NCBI GenBank assembly: GCA_963755705.1
Contig: CAVWKW010000002.1
Coordinates: 1-64,000, forward strand
Length of the DNA: 64,000 nt
From: JBARDN01 sp963755705
GTDB taxonomy: Bacteria; Desulfobacterota; Binatia; Binatales; Binataceae
Direction of reading: 5' to 3'
Both the position numbers and the translations under genes were made by a program. Below the pieces are notes generated by a model that was given only the letters and a program-made list of their open reading frames with translations, searched no databases and had not been told where the DNA came from. This document shows, piece after piece, positions 16,689-25,192 of this stretch; the stretch's first letter is position 1, and every line of letters begins with the position of its first letter.

Positions 16689-16794
16689 AAAAACGAAAGC
16701 AGAGCGACCCTCGCACAGCAGTTGGAGCTCAGCTGTCTCGATGAATCGATGAGGCCGAGCACGCATTCGACGATAGCGCGGGTGTCCAGCGCCG

Positions 16795-17217
16795 TCAGCG
16801 GCACCTCTGCAGTTGGAAAGCATCGGGCAGCAGGTTAGCTAGGCGGAAGATGCCGACGCCATCTACAACAACCTCTGCGTCAGCCGACATAAACTCTGCC
16901 ATTACCTGCCTACACGCCCCGCATGGCATTGAATTGGCCGGCTGGTCTGGTGACGCATTTGGGCACGAGACCGCGAGCCTTTCGATCTTGCGGGCGCCGG
17001 CGGCGACGGCATTGAAGAGGGCTACGCGTTCCGCGCAAATCGCTAGTCCGTAACTAGCATTTTCGACGTTGCAACCGTCAAAAATCCGCCCATCTGCGCC
17101 GAGGACGGCGGCTCCCACCGGGAATCCAGAGTACGGGCAGTATGCGCGGCTGGCGGCTCGCTGGGCCGCTTGGAGAAGTTCTACGCTAGTGTCAGGCGAC
17201 TTTGAGCTTGGCGGCAT
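16795..17217 (-). CDS. cdd: cytidine deaminase
   Basis: A protein of 140 residues, usual for a tetrameric cytidine deaminase. YCPYSGFPVGAAVLGADG, GCNVENASYGLAICAERVAL (CAE, proton-shuttle Glu and first Zn ligand) and MPCGACRQVMAEF (PCxxC, remaining Zn ligands) are all present, so it should be active on cytidine or deoxycytidine. It is the last gene of a four-gene minus-strand operon, overlapping its predecessor by 26 bases. Its presence in ICE cargo beside a nucleotidase and a lipase suggests a defence rather than a salvage role (inference). Confidence 0.9.
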   Translation of the reverse strand: MPPSSKSPDTSVELLQAAQRAASRAYCPYSGFPVGAAVLGADGRIFDGCNVENASYGLAICAERVALFNAVAAGARKIERLAVSCPNASPDQPANSMPCGACRQVMAEFMSADAEVVVDGVGIFRLANLLPDAFQLQRCR

Positions 17218-17371
17218 CTTGCTCTATCTGTTGCACCTGCTCAGAAACATCGGCCACCCAATTGAGTTTTTCCCGTTTCACGAGTTCCTCTCCGCGCACG
17301 TAAACGCCCGGAAAACCGCGCTTTATCACCCAGCCATTCTCTGTCAACGCCGCTAGAGTCTTCTCGTCCAT
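17192..17371 (-). CDS. small protein of unknown function within the lipase operon
   Basis: A protein of 59 residues starting MDEKTLAALTENGW. The ATG at 17,371 has GGGAGG upstream; an in-frame GTG at 17,398 overlaps the lipase stop and is less likely. The sequence is soluble and charged, with a predicted helix at the C-terminus (WVADVSEQVQQIEQDAAKL). No family is recognised. It sits between the patatin gene and cdd and overlaps cdd, so it is probably a dedicated component of the operon. Confidence 0.6.
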   Translation of the reverse strand: MDEKTLAALTENGWVIKRGFPGVYVRGEELVKREKLNWVADVSEQVQQIEQDAAKLKVA

Positions 17372-17394
17372 GTTCCACTCCTCCCAATCTACTA

Positions 17395-18885
17395 TCACGG
17401 ACGCAGCAACGTGGCGAGTAGCGCCGATGCGTTTTTTGCTTGCACTCGGACGGACTGTTTGGAGAACTCCACAAGCAACTCGTCGTCGCTGTCGAAACTG
17501 AGAACCGCGACAAGCGGGTTCTCGATGTCGGGGCGATTCCCGTCGTACTTCTTCCTGTCAAATATCGGGACAGAGAGTAGGGACCGAAGCGATGGGCGCA
17601 CCGCCGCCTGCTGATATTTGTTCATTTTCCAGTTTGTGGCGAAGGTCTTCTTGGCGTCTTCTAAATCGCAGATCACAAAGTCATGTATCTTCCAGCACAG
17701 ACCGCAAGCGCCCCCACCCGGATCGAATTCGAGTCGATCATCAGCATCGTTGTCCATGTTGAACGAATAAGCGATCCGAAGGCGCTTCCTCGTCGTTTCG
17801 AGAGCAATATTAACCCGCAAATGAATGTTGGCTCTTCCAAGAACCCCGAGCATCGCAGCATGCGCAGTTTGGAGAGCGGTGGCCATCACAGTTTGTTCGC
17901 GTGGCACTTCCTTGAGGAAGAAGCTGCGCGCCCCGTCACGTCCCTCCAAATAGAGGTTATCTTTCTGAGCCTGGGAAAGATTGAAATCCAGCGTGCCCAC
18001 AGTCACGAATAGTGGCACGATGTACATCTCCTCGATCTGGCGAGTCTCGAGGACCTCGTCACCGGCCAGTGTGACCGCCACCAACCTGCGGACGAACTCC
18101 CAGCGCGACGGAGAATTTGCCGGGGGCGGGCGCTTCACAAGCTTGAAGCCGTAAGTGGGAGTGAATGGCCCTTCTAGCTGTCTTTCTTCATCGAACAGCC
18201 ACGCAGGAAAATTGGAGAGTAAGCCACCATCAACAAGCTCCATTATTCCTAAGCGGAGTGGTCGAAAGAAAAACGGGATACTGATGGAAGCGGCTACCGC
18301 GAGTGCGACCGCATCCGTGGCATCAATAAATGTCTTGTTCGTCTGGCTGACGGGAAAGACCTTAATTGCTTGAGTAGTGAGATCGGTTCCGACGATCTTC
18401 AGCGGGATCTTGAGGTCTTCGAAAAGCACAAAATCAAACGGTCCGCTCGCCTTCCCGATACGCTCCTTTAACAGTCGATTCAGCCACAATATGAATTGAT
18501 CGGTCTGAAAAAGCCCATACGCCGCAGTGAGTTCGGATAGCGCATGTCGGTTCCGCCAATAGAAACGTGGAATCGACGCCCAGAGTCGGGGGGTCGAAAA
18601 TTGCGAAAGTCGTCCGGCGTCAACCTTTAGTGCCTGAAATCGCGCCCACTTGACCGGATCCAAGAGGCCTAGAAAATCGAAGTCGAAGGCTCCTCGCGGG
18701 TCCGTTTGGGGATCGTATAACTCATCGGCCCGGTAACCCGCTGCGACCAATGACGCGACGATAGCACCGGCTGATGCTCCCGCTAGTCCAACAAATTCAA
18801 CCCCACGCTCGTCGGCGGCCTTCACTGCCCCGATGTGCGCTAGGCCTTTCGCACCTCCACCTTCGAAGACGCCGAATGCCTTCAA
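17395..18885 (-). CDS. patatin-like phospholipase with C-terminal GAF-like domain
   Basis: A protein of 496 residues. The patatin domain occupies about 1-300: oxyanion loop FEGGGAKGLAHIGAV, nucleophile GASAGAIVAS (GxSxG) and catalytic Asp in ELVDGGLLSNFP, all intact. Residues about 340-495 (ETTRKRLRIAYSFNMD, then PSLRSLLSVPIFD, and NPLVAVLSFDSDDE) resemble a GAF domain, a fold that often binds nucleotides or other small ligands. Patatin lipases are effectors in CBASS (CapV), where they degrade the membrane. The start overlaps the nucleotidase stop by 4 bases. A GAF-gated lipase is inferred; the catalytic assignment is firm. Confidence 0.85.
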   Translation of the reverse strand: MKAFGVFEGGGAKGLAHIGAVKAADERGVEFVGLAGASAGAIVASLVAAGYRADELYDPQTDPRGAFDFDFLGLLDPVKWARFQALKVDAGRLSQFSTPRLWASIPRFYWRNRHALSELTAAYGLFQTDQFILWLNRLLKERIGKASGPFDFVLFEDLKIPLKIVGTDLTTQAIKVFPVSQTNKTFIDATDAVALAVAASISIPFFFRPLRLGIMELVDGGLLSNFPAWLFDEERQLEGPFTPTYGFKLVKRPPPANSPSRWEFVRRLVAVTLAGDEVLETRQIEEMYIVPLFVTVGTLDFNLSQAQKDNLYLEGRDGARSFFLKEVPREQTVMATALQTAHAAMLGVLGRANIHLRVNIALETTRKRLRIAYSFNMDNDADDRLEFDPGGGACGLCWKIHDFVICDLEDAKKTFATNWKMNKYQQAAVRPSLRSLLSVPIFDRKKYDGNRPDIENPLVAVLSFDSDDELLVEFSKQSVRVQAKNASALLATLLRP

Positions 18886-19505
18886 TTCGCCACTCTCTCG
18901 ATTTTGGTCTTCGTGTGATGTCTAGCGACGGGCAGCAGCGCTCGTTCGATTGCAGCCCAGTTGCGAATTCGTTTGATCAGGGGACCGGACGGAACGTGCC
19001 GATTCCATGGGTGCGCGAGAACATAGCACCGCTGGCCAGTCGCCGCGAATTCGACGGCCTGCGCGGGGTCATCCTCAATCGCGGTCTGAAGCCCGCCGAG
19101 CAATAGATGCTTTTCGCCGCGAATCAGGAAGTGAAGGCGATGCGGCGGAAAGCTGTGCTTCTCGAGCCATTCAACCGTTGCTTTGCGCGCGTCGGCAAGC
19201 CTCGAGGTCGCCAGGTGAAGATCGTATCGCTCACTCAAGCGCCGCAGAATGTTCTGGATCGACGGATAAGGTTTGACAGACATGATCCAGGGCGGTCGAG
19301 AGAAAAGCTTGTGAACGGCATGCCACTCCTCAGCGCTTATATGCTGTCCTCGCGCATCGCGGCACTTGGCGTAATCGAAATCGAGGATGTGCCGATACAA
19401 AAGGTTCACTCGGCCTCCGGTGTAATCGCGAATTACCTGCCGCATAATCGAGTCGGTCTGTGCGATGACATTGTCGATATCGATGCACAATCGTGGTTTG
19501 GACAT
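18882..19505 (-). CDS. HAD-family 5'(3')-nucleotidase, NT5C-like
   Basis: A protein of 207 residues. Motif I is LCIDIDNVIA (DxDxV, nucleophile and acid/base Asp), motif II LHLATSR and motif IV IEDDPAQA. This is the layout of the NT5C/5-nucleotidase-deoxy HAD family, which dephosphorylates pyrimidine (deoxy)nucleoside monophosphates. It is the first gene of the operon with the patatin lipase and cytidine deaminase, and its stop overlaps the lipase start (ATGA). With the deaminase it could convert dCMP to deoxyuridine (inference). Substrate preference cannot be read from sequence. Confidence 0.75.
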   Translation of the reverse strand: MSKPRLCIDIDNVIAQTDSIMRQVIRDYTGGRVNLLYRHILDFDYAKCRDARGQHISAEEWHAVHKLFSRPPWIMSVKPYPSIQNILRRLSERYDLHLATSRLADARKATVEWLEKHSFPPHRLHFLIRGEKHLLLGGLQTAIEDDPAQAVEFAATGQRCYVLAHPWNRHVPSGPLIKRIRNWAAIERALLPVARHHTKTKIERVAN

Positions 19506-19905
19506 CGTCCGACTTCCTGTGCGTCAGAAGCGAGCTCCGTCGCGTCGCATCTCGCGAGTTACGCCCACACGATCGTCGCCTGACCGTCGTAGAACGTATG
19601 GTACTCTGCCACAGACTTACGTTGGCGCGGAAGATCGTCGCCTCTTATTCCTTATTTCGTAGGGCCAATCGGACTGACCACGTTAGCTCGTGACCATCCG
19701 AATCCATCGCGCCCACATTCTGACTACTTTGCTGCGCATTTGCCCCCGAGCGTCGCTGCTCATTGCGGCGGTGGCTATGGGAGAAAAGTGGCCTACATCG
19801 AGAAAAGCCGCAATTCGGTCTGAGACAGAATTCCACTCGCTGTCCAATTCATAAGCTTTGACTTTGCCCCGCGAAATTGAGCTGCCAGCCGGTGCAATTG
19901 CGCGA
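19506..19905. other. 400-base stretch with no recognised gene
   Basis: It separates two minus-strand units and probably holds the promoter of the nucleotidase-lipase operon. A 38-codon frame at 19,793-19,909 overlaps the methyltransferase stop as ATGA but shows no family features. Nothing else is convincing. Confidence 0.35.
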
Positions 19906-21141
19906 TCATGTGGCTGACCTTGTGAATGTTAGGACCACTTCGCGTCGCATTCGCGCGTTCAGCGCATCGCTGCTCCGCGCCGAAGGCGGCGGCAAGTACC
20001 GACGATTCGCAGGCAACGTCCGCACTGTGCGCTCGGTGAGCTTCAAGCCTGAAAGTTCGGCCAGTGCGCACACAATTTTGGAGTTTCGTACAAACGTCCC
20101 TCGAATAGTGTTCTCGCCCACCACGTACACGGCTTTCGCTGTTGCGGACAGAACACGCGCAACCTCGCGTACTGCGGACCGCATGTCGGCTATGTACCGC
20201 ACCAGCACCGCCTCGTCGTGAGGCGTTAATCGCGGATGTAGGCTCAAGTCGGCAATGATTTTTCGGATATCTCCGTCCTCAGCAGCCCCATTGGCAGCTT
20301 CGGTCCCAACACTGTTGGCCCGAACCCTTCTGAGCTTCTCAACACTGTGTCCCATCCAAACCAAAGAAAACTTACTGCATCGCATGTAGTCGATCGCGTT
20401 GAGATACGGAGGGGAAGTCAGGACCAGATCTACGGAACCTTCGCTTATCTGGAGAATGCGGGCGTCGCCTTGACGAATGCAGGGAGCAGGCCCGCGATGT
20501 CGGCTATTCCTATCGACGCAATTTTCGGCGACGCGATCTACTGCCGCAAGAAACCGGCGAAATGGCTTAGCTGGTGCTCGGTCAAAACGCTTGTGAGGCC
20601 GACTATGCGACAAATCCATAGCCAATGAAGCGCCGGACTGCTTGGTGATGATGAGTCTGGAAAAGCTGCACCAAAGAACGTCGCGGATCGCGTCATCTCG
20701 CACCAACGCAATAGTGCGGGAAAGCGACGTCAGCTGCCGACGCGCGTAGTCGTCGAACCAATAGCGGATAAATTGTCGGGTCTCGTGATCTGCGCGCCTT
20801 GGATATGCCTCGTGAATGGAAATATCCGCGAAGACTCCTAGGGCCCGATCTAGCACCTCGGTCGCTTTATCTCGCACCTCTTCGGCATCGATGGCTGTTG
20901 TCCAGACCCTTGAAATGAGGACCGCGAGGGGGTCGATATCCAGGCCGAGCGCATGATGCCCGTGTGAGCGAGCTAGGGCAAGCACGGTGCCCGAACCCAT
21001 CATAGGATCGAGAACTCGCAGTGGCTTCTTTGCTTCTGCAACGACCTCCAGCGCTATGTCAGGCGCCATGCGTGCGGGGAAAGGATGGACCGGTTCGCGC
21101 CCAAGCGCTTCATAGATCGTTTTCTTTTTGAACTTTCGCAT
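19906..21141 (-). CDS. DNA methyltransferase (N4-cytosine/N6-adenine type)
   Basis: A protein of 411 residues. Motif I is VLDPMMGSGTVLALA near residue 42 with LGLDIDP following. Catalytic motif IV is LTSPPYLNAIDY near residue 245. The order I before IV differs from that of the PvuII-like enzyme earlier in the element. It starts 3 bases after the GHKL-nuclease gene, with no clear ribosome-binding site of its own, so it is translationally coupled. Most likely it is the protective modification enzyme of that nuclease. The target site is unknown. Confidence 0.85.
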   Translation of the reverse strand: MRKFKKKTIYEALGREPVHPFPARMAPDIALEVVAEAKKPLRVLDPMMGSGTVLALARSHGHHALGLDIDPLAVLISRVWTTAIDAEEVRDKATEVLDRALGVFADISIHEAYPRRADHETRQFIRYWFDDYARRQLTSLSRTIALVRDDAIRDVLWCSFSRLIITKQSGASLAMDLSHSRPHKRFDRAPAKPFRRFLAAVDRVAENCVDRNSRHRGPAPCIRQGDARILQISEGSVDLVLTSPPYLNAIDYMRCSKFSLVWMGHSVEKLRRVRANSVGTEAANGAAEDGDIRKIIADLSLHPRLTPHDEAVLVRYIADMRSAVREVARVLSATAKAVYVVGENTIRGTFVRNSKIVCALAELSGLKLTERTVRTLPANRRYLPPPSARSSDALNARMRREVVLTFTRSAT

Positions 21142-21144
21142 AAT

Positions 21145-23700
21145 CTATTGTGAGTCAGTCTCGTATTCTCTCGTTGCGGCATCGATTGCGGCAATGACAT
21201 TCGCGGTGCTCTGGTCGAGTTCTACCGTATCTGCTGCAGCGTACATGGCTCCGTCGGACATCTGCGCCATTGCCTTGCAGAGATCAGCGAGGTCTGCATC
21301 AGTCTCGTACATGATGGGCGGCGTTAGATTCGATAGCGCTTCGCGCAAGGCCGCGTATTTGACCGCGCTCTTTCGGAATTTCTTTTGCTGAACCTCGATC
21401 GTCTGGACGATGAGTTTGTAGGGAGGTTTTTGGATTTTTACCTTCTTGATCTCTTCAATCCATGCATGACTTTGATCTGGAAGCGCGCATTCAAATAGCC
21501 CACGGAGCTGTCTCAATCCAATTCGCTTAATGGGCCGCAAGCGGACGAGTTCTGCAAGGTCGTCGATTGTAATGAGGGTGATGGTCTTCGGATCGTTGAG
21601 TGCCTTGGTTTTGCGGCGATCATCTGCGATGTCTTGCGCCAATGCTGATTTCTCGCCTTGGGTAGTAGGGAACGACCGGCCTACCACGAGCGCGTGTTGG
21701 CATTCGAACTTATCGCGGTGGCGAATGACGGCTGCAATATCTACAGTTCCCGCCGCCACCTTGCCCTGGTCCTTCTCTTTGCTTTTAGCTTCCAAGCTGA
21801 TCGCGTATTGGCGTGGGTTGCCGCCAGCGTCTCCGGATAACATGGCAACTGCCTTGCCGTCCGGATTGCCATTACCTCCGATTCGCCTGCAGTCACATCC
21901 GAGGCTGGTGAACCCCTCGCAGAGCCTTTCCTCAAGCGCGTCTGAATCGTTGCGAGCGTCTTGGATCGCTCGGGCGATCGCAAACGGACTCTTGCGTCCC
22001 GACTCGTTTGCGAGGTTCCGAAGCAGCTGGTCGCGCGCATTCAGGAATTCTGCGATTTGATCGGCTCTTACCCCGATTGCGTGGAGGTGTGCTTCTGTGA
22101 GGATTTCAGCCATCGCGAGAAGCTCAAGTGGTTGACGCGCATTCTTGTTCGAGAATTCGTCATGGAACGTAGAAACGAAGGGGTGCCATGCGTTGATCCG
22201 AATGTGGCCGTTTTGGGTGTCGTATTGGGCAATGCCGGCGTCGGGCGATCCGTCGTAGTCGATCGTTAGACCGGTTACGAACTGGCTTCCCTCTTCGGCA
22301 CGTTCCTCAAGCGCTGCGAGAAACGCTTCCGTATCCTCGTTCGAGCGGGGCCCCGGAATGAGCAAGTATCGCGATCGGGCCTTGCCAGCCACGACAGCGC
22401 GCGCCAGTTCGACAATTGGCATGCGCGAAAGGCTTGCCGGAGTTGCGGCAAGATGGCGCGCGAGTTTCGCGCCCGGCTCTTCTTCTTCGTCGTGCTGATC
22501 GATAAAAGGCCGAACATAATTGAAAATGGCTCTCAGAACATTCTGCGCCGTTGTGAGAAGCGGGCCTGTGCGTATGGTCTCACGGTTGGACCGAAGATCC
22601 TTGTCGAGGCTGTCAATGTTTACGACCAATCGGAACCGGCCAAACGTGCCATGGCGGAGTTCATCGGGCGAAATTCCGAAGTGGCCGTCATCGACGTTGA
22701 TGAGCCGCCCAAGAATGTAGACAAAGAACCCATGGCTGCGTGAGATCTCGTCGGACTTGCCGCGGGTAAGAAGGTCCTTGGACGCCTCGGCGTATCCCGT
22801 GATCCGGCCGATGCCGGCGACCTCCAGGCCATAGTGATCTTCGTCTGCCGCGGGAACTTCGATGTTTTCGCGGACTGAAATTTCCTTAGGCGCCGGTTTC
22901 GGTAGCGTCGTAATGTCCTTGCCGAGTACCCATTTCTTTATAAGCCCCTTGCCCTGTTTGCTGGGCACTAGCTTCTTACCAGTGAGCCAGATTCCGAAAT
23001 CGTCGCGGAGAGGAAGGGCTGTACGGAGCACCCATTCGAGCCTCCCCGGCGCGATTTCGTGGACCTTCTCTTTCAGCGAAGACATGATCGCGACGGTCCA
23101 TGTTTTTGGTGCTTCATTCCCGAACAGCGCCATTCCGCTTGCCTTGAACGCGGCTGTCTCAGTCCAAACCCTGACAGCCTCTTTAGCCTCGGCTTCGGTC
23201 AATTTCCGCAGCGAGAGTTTGATAGGAGTTTTCGGCTCGACTTCCCGATCAATTCGCTTGTCGATGGATCTGTAATCCATTGAGGTCGCGTAGTATTGTC
23301 CACCGAATTTGCTGACGTGAGACAGACGATGCGCCAGAACGTAGGTAGCGAGTTTTCCAATTCCGAACTGGCCGATCTGCTGGCGACCACGTGGTAACTT
23401 GGCGAGTTTCCGTTTGTCGCTCACACCTATCAGCCAATGCTGTTTGAGCCCCTCGATTCCCATGCCCTCGCCGTCGTCGATGATCGCGATGGTTGCGTCC
23501 TGGTCGTGAATATTCGCCGAAAGAAGAACTTGAACCCGCTGAGCGCCGGCGTCAAAGGAATTGGCGACCAACTCCTCAATCGCCTTATTCGGACTCGCGT
23601 AAAGCCCCTCTGAGAACAGCTCGACGATCTTGTAGCTCAGCCGGACATCGATCGTGTCAGTCTGCCTGCCGACAGACGCGAAGGTGGGCTCGTTCGCCAT
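21145..23700 (-). CDS. GHKL (MORC/HSP90-like) ATPase fused to a PD-(D/E)xK nuclease domain
   Basis: A protein of 851 residues. The Bergerat ATP-binding fold is at the N-terminus: AIEELVANSFDAGA (N-box), IIDDGEGMG (G1) and GQFGIGKLATYV (G2), with a second transducer-like region to about residue 380. Residues about 615-700 contain GNPDGKAVAML followed by YAISLEAKSKE, matching a restriction-type PD-(D/E)xK core. The C-terminal 150 residues are helical and unrecognised. MutL/MORC-like ATPases linked to restriction genes are known from comparative genomics. With the coupled methyltransferase this forms a two-gene restriction-modification-like unit. Confidence 0.82.
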   Translation of the reverse strand: MANEPTFASVGRQTDTIDVRLSYKIVELFSEGLYASPNKAIEELVANSFDAGAQRVQVLLSANIHDQDATIAIIDDGEGMGIEGLKQHWLIGVSDKRKLAKLPRGRQQIGQFGIGKLATYVLAHRLSHVSKFGGQYYATSMDYRSIDKRIDREVEPKTPIKLSLRKLTEAEAKEAVRVWTETAAFKASGMALFGNEAPKTWTVAIMSSLKEKVHEIAPGRLEWVLRTALPLRDDFGIWLTGKKLVPSKQGKGLIKKWVLGKDITTLPKPAPKEISVRENIEVPAADEDHYGLEVAGIGRITGYAEASKDLLTRGKSDEISRSHGFFVYILGRLINVDDGHFGISPDELRHGTFGRFRLVVNIDSLDKDLRSNRETIRTGPLLTTAQNVLRAIFNYVRPFIDQHDEEEEPGAKLARHLAATPASLSRMPIVELARAVVAGKARSRYLLIPGPRSNEDTEAFLAALEERAEEGSQFVTGLTIDYDGSPDAGIAQYDTQNGHIRINAWHPFVSTFHDEFSNKNARQPLELLAMAEILTEAHLHAIGVRADQIAEFLNARDQLLRNLANESGRKSPFAIARAIQDARNDSDALEERLCEGFTSLGCDCRRIGGNGNPDGKAVAMLSGDAGGNPRQYAISLEAKSKEKDQGKVAAGTVDIAAVIRHRDKFECQHALVVGRSFPTTQGEKSALAQDIADDRRKTKALNDPKTITLITIDDLAELVRLRPIKRIGLRQLRGLFECALPDQSHAWIEEIKKVKIQKPPYKLIVQTIEVQQKKFRKSAVKYAALREALSNLTPPIMYETDADLADLCKAMAQMSDGAMYAAADTVELDQSTANVIAAIDAATREYETDSQ

Positions 23701-23876
23701 AGGAATTACTTATACCTGATCCTCGTTTTGCATGGATGTGTGTCTTCACAAGTGGCCTCGAAGTTTCGAAGCCGCGAACGGACCTCAAATGAGTCGTCGC
23801 AGTTTTGCTCCGTTTGTGTCCGCCGTCCAGCGTTGCGGAGCATCGTTGATGTGAGCCAAACGGGGAAAATTAGAGA

Positions 23877-23898
23877 ACAGCCAAAGTACAGCCAAAGT
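23877..23898 (+). repeat. tandem 11-base repeat near the element end
   Basis: ACAGCCAAAGT occurs twice head to tail, about 80 bases inside the tRNA end of the element; a related GAGCCAAA lies at 23,852. Short direct repeats near an attachment site are typical arm-type integrase or excisionase binding sites. The role is inferred from position. Confidence 0.5.
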
Positions 23899-23978
23899 CA
23901 ACCCGAAAATCGATCCTCGCTGCCCTTGACACTAAAAGGCAGCAGAGCTAGAAATGCCACATGCACGTTGAAGAAACA

Positions 23979-24067
23979 TGGTGCCGGGGGCGGGACTCGA
24001 ACCCGCACGGAGCTTTCGCTCCAGAGGATTTTAAGTCCTCTGTGTCTACCGATTTCACCACCCCGGC
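23979..24067 (-). tRNA. tRNA-Leu(UAA), integration target of the element
   Basis: An 89-base class II tRNA on the minus strand. The acceptor stem is GCCGGGG/CCCCGGC, the anticodon loop CTTAAAA (anticodon UAA), with a long variable arm GGAGC-GAAA-GCTCC and a T-arm containing GGTTCGAGTCC. The CCA is encoded. Its 3' end points to the ICE and its 5' flank to the chromosome, so the 3' half probably doubles as the right attachment site. Confidence 0.93.
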
Positions 24068-24215
24068 ATCGATACGCTCAAATTAACCCATTTTCCGTTT
24101 TCACCAAAGTATCCTCGAGCACCCAGACGCTGCACGCGCGGCGATCGACCCAACGCTGCCCGGAGGCGAAGGGAACCTCTCTGCTGGCAACCGTGTTGGT
24201 TGGAAGCGCGGTGGG

Positions 24216-25145
24216 TCAGCCCCAGACTTCTTGCGCGACTTCTACTACTCGGCGGAGCTTGGCTCTTTGATCGTTTGGCGTTATTCGGTTGCCGGGAGCG
24301 GTGCTGGCGAAGCCGCATTGGGGGCTAAGCGATAGTTGATCGAGATCGGCGAATTTCGCGGCTTGGTCGATTCGCCGTTTCAGTATTTCTTTACTCTCCA
24401 GCTCCGGAAACTTGCTTGATACCAGTCCCAGCACCGCGGTTTTGTGCTTGGGGAGCATCCGGAGCGGCTCGAACGTTCCGGCGCGATCGGTATCGTATTC
24501 GAGAAAGTAAGAATCTACGTCGATTTGATTGAATACTACGTCCGCTACCTGATCGTACGCGCCCTCGGCGCTCCAGTGGCTCTGGTTATTACCCCGGCAC
24601 ATATGCATCGCAATATGCAGTCCCGGTGGACGCCCGGAAAGTGCGCGGTTGATTATCGTGGGATAGATCTCCAGCAGCAGCTTCTTGCCGTCGTCGCCGC
24701 GCTTGCGCATAGTAATCTTGGGCGTGCGCGAAGTCGCAGCACGGACAAAGTTGAAATCGTCGGTATGTATCGGCGCGGTCCATCGCATCCGGCTCTGTAT
24801 ACGCGGAATCAGCAGCGGAAGCTTGTGACCGTCACGATCGATGAAGAACGCGTCGTCGATCGAAGTTGGATCATAGGCGACCGTCCCACCTCCGAGTCCA
24901 CGAAAATAGAAATCGGAATAGAAGACCTCGCGGCGATACTCGCCGTCGGTGATCGACTGAAGGCCGACCTCTTCTTCGAATGCGATCACCTCGCGAATCG
25001 CGGCGTCCTCGGCAGCGCGGAGTTCGGCGGCGGAAATCTTTCCCGCGGCGCGCGCGGCCCTCGCGGCCAGCAGCGCGGGCGGCCGGAGCAGACTTCCGAC
25101 GTGGTCTGCACGAAAGGGAGGATTATGCGGTGCTGCGATGGGCAT
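24216..25145 (-). CDS. MetE-like (cobalamin-independent methionine synthase C-terminal family) protein, internally shortened
   Basis: About 309 residues from the ATG at 25,145, which has AGGAG upstream. RADHVGSLLRPP and DGEYRREVFYSDFYF are typical of the family's short stand-alone members. Zn-ligand candidates occur in AMHMCRGNN and QCGFAS. Between TPKITM and RKRGDD about 70-85 residues expected from the family appear to be missing, including the PSPTM and LQLDDT segments. An in-frame deletion is the likely cause, and catalysis is doubtful. It follows pcaG by 47 bases in the pca operon; family members there might handle methyl groups from methoxyaromatics (inference). Confidence 0.65.
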   Translation of the reverse strand: MPIAAPHNPPFRADHVGSLLRPPALLAARAARAAGKISAAELRAAEDAAIREVIAFEEEVGLQSITDGEYRREVFYSDFYFRGLGGGTVAYDPTSIDDAFFIDRDGHKLPLLIPRIQSRMRWTAPIHTDDFNFVRAATSRTPKITMRKRGDDGKKLLLEIYPTIINRALSGRPPGLHIAMHMCRGNNQSHWSAEGAYDQVADVVFNQIDVDSYFLEYDTDRAGTFEPLRMLPKHKTAVLGLVSSKFPELESKEILKRRIDQAAKFADLDQLSLSPQCGFASTAPGNRITPNDQRAKLRRVVEVAQEVWG

Positions 25146-25192
25146 AAGATGATCTCCTGTACAGCCTGGCCAAGGTCCGGCCGCGGCGCGAA

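Larger units (their letters stand above)
1..23978. mobile_element. right part of an integrative conjugative element integrated at tRNA-Leu
   Basis: This stretch holds conjugation genes (trbE, trbJ, trbL), a RepB-like primase, an ArdC-type antirestriction gene, an excisionase-like gene and a tyrosine integrase. It ends at the 3' end of a tRNA-Leu gene, and the genes beyond the tRNA are ordinary chromosome. The cargo is dominated by defence genes. The left end lies outside the window, so the matching attachment site cannot be seen. The exact right boundary is inferred to lie at or within the tRNA 3' end near 23,979. Confidence is high that the region is an ICE and moderate on the precise edge. 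Confidence 0.85.

Noticed and set aside
19793..19909. A 38-codon frame with ATGA overlap to the methyltransferase
   Set aside because: No ribosome-binding site of its own, no family features and no repeat of the pattern elsewhere; the overlap may be chance.
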